Shown: in pieces, positions 7,215 to 10,138 of the stretch | Layout of the letters: each line of letters begins with the position of its first letter | How positions within the stretch are numbered: position 1 is the stretch's first letter | NCBI GenBank assembly: GCA_029261435.1 | Contig: JAJDBI010000012.1 | Coordinates: forward strand, 1 to 10,138 | Length of the DNA: 10,138 nucleotides | Origin: Nitrospinaceae bacterium | GTDB taxonomy: Bacteria; Nitrospinota; Nitrospinia; Nitrospinales; VA-1 | Reading direction: 5' to 3' | Notes under the pieces: model-generated | Told to the model about the DNA's origin: nothing | Databases searched by the model: none | The model's input: the letters and a program-made list of their open reading frames with translations, nothing else | Position numbers and translations under genes: made by a program

Positions 7215-8453
7215 TCATTTAAGAAATGAGCGGATGCGCTCATCCAATGCGTTCTGGTCCTTTGTGAAGGACTGCAACGCCGACTGCGTCATCAAGTCAT
7301 CAATCGCAACGGATTCCGGCCATGCTGACAGATCAGGAATTTTCCCATGGTCCTGGATTTTCTTTAAATCATCCTCGCTGAAAGGATGAAACAGATTAAC
7401 TCCTCTGGCCAGCTCAGCCAATTCATCGCCCTGCATGGTGTCCAACTGCGGATTAGAAACCAGGGCATTCACAAAGTCTTCGAACTCATCGGACAATTCC
7501 CAAAGAGCAGGAAATCGTTTAGCGAGGGCATGCTGGGGATCGATCCCCGGTTCGATCTCATCGTTAATGTGAGACACAACCTGTTCAGCAGATTTTCCTG
7601 AATCCTGAAAATCTTTCATTGCTGCAGGTGGAATGGTCAGCACATCCAATCCCGCTAGAAAAGCAACCTGCTCACCATTTCTTATACTGGCCGCAATCAA
7701 TCGTGAGCTCACTTCTTTATGTTTGTCTCGCGCTGAGAGCAATGCCTGTTGGGTCGCCAAAGTCACCTTTTCACCCACCAGTTCACCAGTCCCGGCTTTG
7801 TGATCCATGACCACCTGATTCAACCTGCCCAAAAATACATTCACAAAATCAGGGCTGGCCAAACGTGCCGCCAGATAGTTTTGTCGGACTGAAAACCCCA
7901 AGGTGAAGTTAATAGGAACCCCTTCCTGCCTTAAAGTACGAACCGCTAGATACCCTTCAGGGGTCAGCGGAACTTTGACAGTAAAGTATTCCGAACAAAC
8001 CTTGAAATATCTGCGACCAAAATGAAGAGTGCGCTCCAGACTACGAGATACAGCCGGGTGCAACTCAACACTGACCTTAACCTTGAATGCCTGGACCAGA
8101 CGCAGGGCAATCTTGCAATTGATCACAAACCCCACCTCCAGAATCATTTCCTCTTCTGACAACTCTAACCCTTCCTGCCTGATTTTATGGATGGTGTCTT
8201 CAATGACCTTGTCCATGATCCCACTTTGCACAACCTGATTTGCCAAGGTATTATTGGTGGTCAAAGCAGTGAGTTCATCCTTCCAGATTGCCTGAGCTTT
8301 TTCTAACTCACCCGTATCAATCCACACCTCAGTACCAAGAGCTTTTAGCCTAGCTAGTAAAGGGTCCGATTCGCTCCGAGGCGCTTCCCCTTCAATATTT
8401 TCAAAAGCCAGCCCGTGCAAAACTTCTTCCAGCTTTTGGCTCACAGTATCCAT
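7215..8453 (-). CDS. tal: Transaldolase family protein, long form with C-terminal extension
   Basis: This is probably a class I Schiff-base aldolase that moves dihydroxyacetone units between sugar phosphates in the non-oxidative pentose phosphate pathway. At 412 residues it is well above the usual 215-320. Motifs resemble the short FSA/TalC subfamily: WIDTGELE with D46, TTNN at 65-68, VSVELHP with E130, FTVKVPLTPEG with the likely Schiff-base lysine K160, then INFTLGFS (181-188) and FLGR (207-210). Residues 1-40 and about the last 130 are extra. The tail is mostly acidic and helical, with no motif I recognise, and could be a dimerisation or regulatory part. The start is the ATG at 8453, seven bases after AAAGGA; a longer in-frame start at 8534 lies inside pgi and is unlikely. 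It follows pgi by 13 bp and precedes glk by 4 bp, so the three form one transcription unit. Fructose-6-phosphate aldolase activity is an alternative. Confidence 0.85.
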   Translation of the reverse strand: MDTVSQKLEEVLHGLAFENIEGEAPRSESDPLLARLKALGTEVWIDTGELEKAQAIWKDELTALTTNNTLANQVVQSGIMDKVIEDTIHKIRQEGLELSEEEMILEVGFVINCKIALRLVQAFKVKVSVELHPAVSRSLERTLHFGRRYFKVCSEYFTVKVPLTPEGYLAVRTLRQEGVPINFTLGFSVRQNYLAARLASPDFVNVFLGRLNQVVMDHKAGTGELVGEKVTLATQQALLSARDKHKEVSSRLIAASIRNGEQVAFLAGLDVLTIPPAAMKDFQDSGKSAEQVVSHINDEIEPGIDPQHALAKRFPALWELSDEFEDFVNALVSNPQLDTMQGDELAELARGVNLFHPFSEDDLKKIQDHGKIPDLSAWPESVAIDDLMTQSALQSFTKDQNALDERIRSFLK

Positions 8454-8460
8454 GTATTTT

Positions 8461-8466
8461 TCCTTT
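8461..8466 (-). promoter_or_regulatory. Ribosome-binding site of the transaldolase gene
   Basis: AAAGGA on the minus strand sits directly after the pgi TAG stop (8467-8469) and seven bases before the ATG at 8453. It is the best Shine-Dalgarno in the leftward block and decides the transaldolase start against the upstream in-frame start at 8534. Confidence 0.8.
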
Positions 8467-9774
8467 CTAAAAGCCGGGTTTCCCCAAAAGCTTGAACATG
8501 TTTTTCTTATAATACTCAACACCCGGCTGATCAAAAGGGTTTACCCCATTCAAATAGCCAGTCATTGCCACTGCTCTCTCAAAAAAATAAAATATCTGCC
8601 CTAAAGAATACGGCGAACGATCTTTAATTTTCAGAGTCATGTTGGGAACACCCCCTTCTTTATGGGCACTTGCCGTTCCCAGCCAGGCTTTCTCATTCAC
8701 CGTATCCAACGTTTCACCAGCGAGGTAGTTTAAACCGTCTGCGTCATTTTTAAAAGCAGGTATTTTCAACTGCCGTCGAGAAGATTCAAGAATCAAAAAA
8801 GTTTCAAAAATATTACGTTTCCCCTCTTGAATCCATTGGCCCATGGAATGAAGGTCTGAGGTGAACTCAACAGATGAGGGGAAAATTCCTTTCAGGTCCT
8901 TACCTTCGCTTTCTCCAGCTAATTGTTTCCACCAATCTGCCAGATAATGGAACGCTGGTTGAAAAGTTGCCAGAATTTCAGTGGTTTTTCCCTGCTGATA
9001 CAGCAAATGACGCATCACAGCATAATTATAAGCATCATTTTGGTCTAGAGAGGGTTTTGAATAGAATGCTTCAGCCTGAGCTGCCCCTTCCATCAATTCC
9101 TTAATATCAATCCCTGCCACCGCCATGGGGAAAAGCCCTACCGGAGTCAGCACTGAATAGCGGCCACCGACATCATCTGGAATCACAAAAGTTCTGTAAC
9201 CCAATTCATCAGCAAGAGATTTTAGCGCTCCCTTACCGGAGTCCGTGGTGACGACAATACGATCCCGAGCGCCATCAGCACCGTATTTATCCTCCAGCAA
9301 ATCCTTTAACAGACGAAAAGCTATTGCCGGTTCTGTGGTCGTTCCCGACTTCGAAATAACGTTGAGGCATATATCCCGGCCTGCTATCAAATCAAAAAGA
9401 TCCGCATGGTAATCTGAACTGATATTCTGCCCGGCAAAATATATTTCCGGTCCACCCTGCCTGCCAAATTGATTAGAGAAAGAGGAACTCAGGTAGAAGA
9501 TTCCTGCTCGGGACCCAAGATAAGACCCGCCGATACCTACAACAATGAAAGCGTCACATAAGCTACGAATGGAATCTGCTGTCGATATGATCTCAGTCGC
9601 TCGAGAATCAGAAAATTCCGAAGGCAGGTGTGACCAACCCAGATAGTCCGAACCTTTACCAGTACCCGCCTCCAACCAGTCATGGCATACATTAATCTGC
9701 GGCTGGAGGGCATTGGCCTCCTGATCAGAAACGAAGGACTTAAGGTTTTCACAAGCAAGGGAAAGGTTTGACAT
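8467..9774 (-). CDS. pgi: Glucose-6-phosphate isomerase
   Basis: The enzyme interconverts glucose-6-phosphate and fructose-6-phosphate in glycolysis and gluconeogenesis. At 435 residues it is the short form, as in Bacillus and Thermotoga, not the 550-residue enterobacterial form. Visible are the phosphate-binding SKSGTTTE (141-148), the family signature DDVGGRYSVLTPVG (200-213), GESEGK (287-292, the catalytic-glutamate region), H309 in TSDLHSMG, and the C-terminal signature around NPFDQPGVEYYKK (412-424), whose lysine is the expected catalytic one. The N-terminus, with GTGKGSDYLGW at 37-47, aligns well with the short family, so the ATG at 9774 is accepted although its nearest AGGA lies 15 bases upstream. 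The stop falls 13 bp before tal. It is 32 bp after the SYLF gene and could share a transcript with it; no terminator is visible in that gap. Confidence 0.97.
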   Translation of the reverse strand: MSNLSLACENLKSFVSDQEANALQPQINVCHDWLEAGTGKGSDYLGWSHLPSEFSDSRATEIISTADSIRSLCDAFIVVGIGGSYLGSRAGIFYLSSSFSNQFGRQGGPEIYFAGQNISSDYHADLFDLIAGRDICLNVISKSGTTTEPAIAFRLLKDLLEDKYGADGARDRIVVTTDSGKGALKSLADELGYRTFVIPDDVGGRYSVLTPVGLFPMAVAGIDIKELMEGAAQAEAFYSKPSLDQNDAYNYAVMRHLLYQQGKTTEILATFQPAFHYLADWWKQLAGESEGKDLKGIFPSSVEFTSDLHSMGQWIQEGKRNIFETFLILESSRRQLKIPAFKNDADGLNYLAGETLDTVNEKAWLGTASAHKEGGVPNMTLKIKDRSPYSLGQIFYFFERAVAMTGYLNGVNPFDQPGVEYYKKNMFKLLGKPGF

Positions 9775-9787
9775 TCTAGATATAATT

Positions 9788-9805
9788 ATTCCTATTAATC
9801 CTATT
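9788..9805 (-). repeat. Tandem 9-bp AT-rich repeat in the SYLF-pgi spacer
   Basis: Two adjacent 9-mers differing at one base (minus strand AATAGGATT then AATAGGAAT) fill most of the 32-bp spacer. The first copy overlaps extra in-frame stop codons after the SYLF gene, and the second carries the only AGGA near the pgi start. It is short enough to be chance. Confidence 0.4.
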
Positions 9806-9806
9806 A

Positions 9807-10138
9807 TTATCTTTTTAGTTTGGTAAATTTTGACCCTTCCAGAGTCAAATTATACATCAGACCTTTCTGACCGAATACAAATGCTACGATAGGATCCTTT
9901 ACATTGGTGGTATCCAGAGAGTCTCCCATTCCCAGAGAGATCAATGCCACAGACCCATCCACTCCGGCTTTCCAGCCATCGCTGTTTCTAAACTGCTTCA
10001 AGGCCTTTTCGCTGAGAAATGCCAAAATAATAGATTTTGCCTGTGCACCCAGTTGAAACCCTATCGAAGCCGCCATAGTGCTGTAATAATCAGCAGTTTT
10101 ACCGCCAATTCGCAATGCACCTTCACCATATTCTCCGC
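9807..10138 (-). CDS. SYLF-domain (YSC84-like) lipid-binding protein, 5' partial
   Basis: This is the C-terminal part (about 109 residues) of a SYLF/DUF500-family protein. The frame is open to the window edge: upstream of a TTG at 10115 it still reads GEYGEGAL, which matches the family and shows the gene continues off the right side. Family hallmarks visible are GEGALRIGGKTADYYS, GFQLGAQAKSIIL, WKAGVDGSVALI, IKDP-like VKDPIVAFVFGQKGL, and the closing LTLEGSKFTKLKR. Eukaryotic SYLF proteins bind phosphoinositides. The bacterial members are usually exported and their function is poorly known; the signal peptide would be outside the window. The gene ends with three consecutive in-frame stops (TAA TAA TAG). 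It lies 32 bp before pgi on the same strand, with no evident functional link. Confidence 0.9.
   Translation of the reverse strand, partial: GEYGEGALRIGGKTADYYSTMAASIGFQLGAQAKSIILAFLSEKALKQFRNSDGWKAGVDGSVALISLGMGDSLDTTNVKDPIVAFVFGQKGLMYNLTLEGSKFTKLKR

Noticed and set aside
7211..7243. Longer glucokinase start at 7243
   Set aside because: It adds 11 non-conserved residues ahead of the first strand and overlaps tal; an AAAGGA lies 14 bases upstream, which is too far to be decisive. Not fully excluded.
8454..8534. Longer transaldolase start overlapping pgi
   Set aside because: The extra 27 residues lie in pgi coding sequence and have no family match, while the ATG at 8453 has a well-placed AAAGGA.
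1..10138. Search by eye for CRISPR arrays, tRNA genes, insertion sequences, toxin-antitoxin or phage-defence genes
   Set aside because: No array-like repeats, transposase, integrase, cloverleaf or defence-type gene is seen; all long frames belong to housekeeping or envelope families.

Overview
The window is almost fully coding (about 98%) and looks like ordinary chromosome from a Gram-negative bacterium of moderate GC. The Gram-negative signs are a class A penicillin-binding protein of the PBP1A type with an OB-like insert, an LpoA-like TPR plus periplasmic-binding protein, and a SYLF-domain protein. The NtrC-type regulator and the short, Firmicutes-like phosphoglucose isomerase would fit a deltaproteobacterial or Nitrospinota-like lineage. 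That placement is inference and weak. No mobile element, CRISPR array, tRNA, rRNA or phage gene is visible.

Layout: one gene reads rightward, the 3' two-thirds or so of mrcA/ponA (1-1479), whose start lies off the left edge. Everything else reads leftward in one collinear block of seven genes. In transcription order, right to left, these are a SYLF-domain lipid-binding protein (5' end off the right edge), pgi, a long transaldolase, glk, argG, a sigma54-dependent NtrC-family response regulator, and the LpoA-like protein. Gaps between them are 32, 13, 4, 61, 86 and 21 bp. The block meets mrcA tail to tail across only 19 bp.

Function: pgi, tal and glk form a compact sugar-phosphate cassette. 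Glucokinase makes glucose-6-phosphate, Pgi interconverts it with fructose-6-phosphate, and transaldolase links that to the pentose phosphate pathway. argG (arginine biosynthesis) follows after a 61-bp spacer containing a clear stem-loop. The regulator and the LpoA-like gene are probably co-transcribed. LpoA activates PBP1A in enterobacteria, so the convergent mrcA / LpoA-like pair may be a peptidoglycan synthase and its activator.

Starts: for three genes I chose a shorter start than the longest open frame. These are the LpoA-like gene (ATG at 3505, not TTG at 3526), glk (ATG at 7210, not 7243) and tal (ATG at 8453, supported by a strong Shine-Dalgarno). I see no wholly new system. The most interesting points are the LpoA-like/PBP1A pair, the GAFTSA variant in the regulator, and the long transaldolase with an unexplained C-terminal extension.
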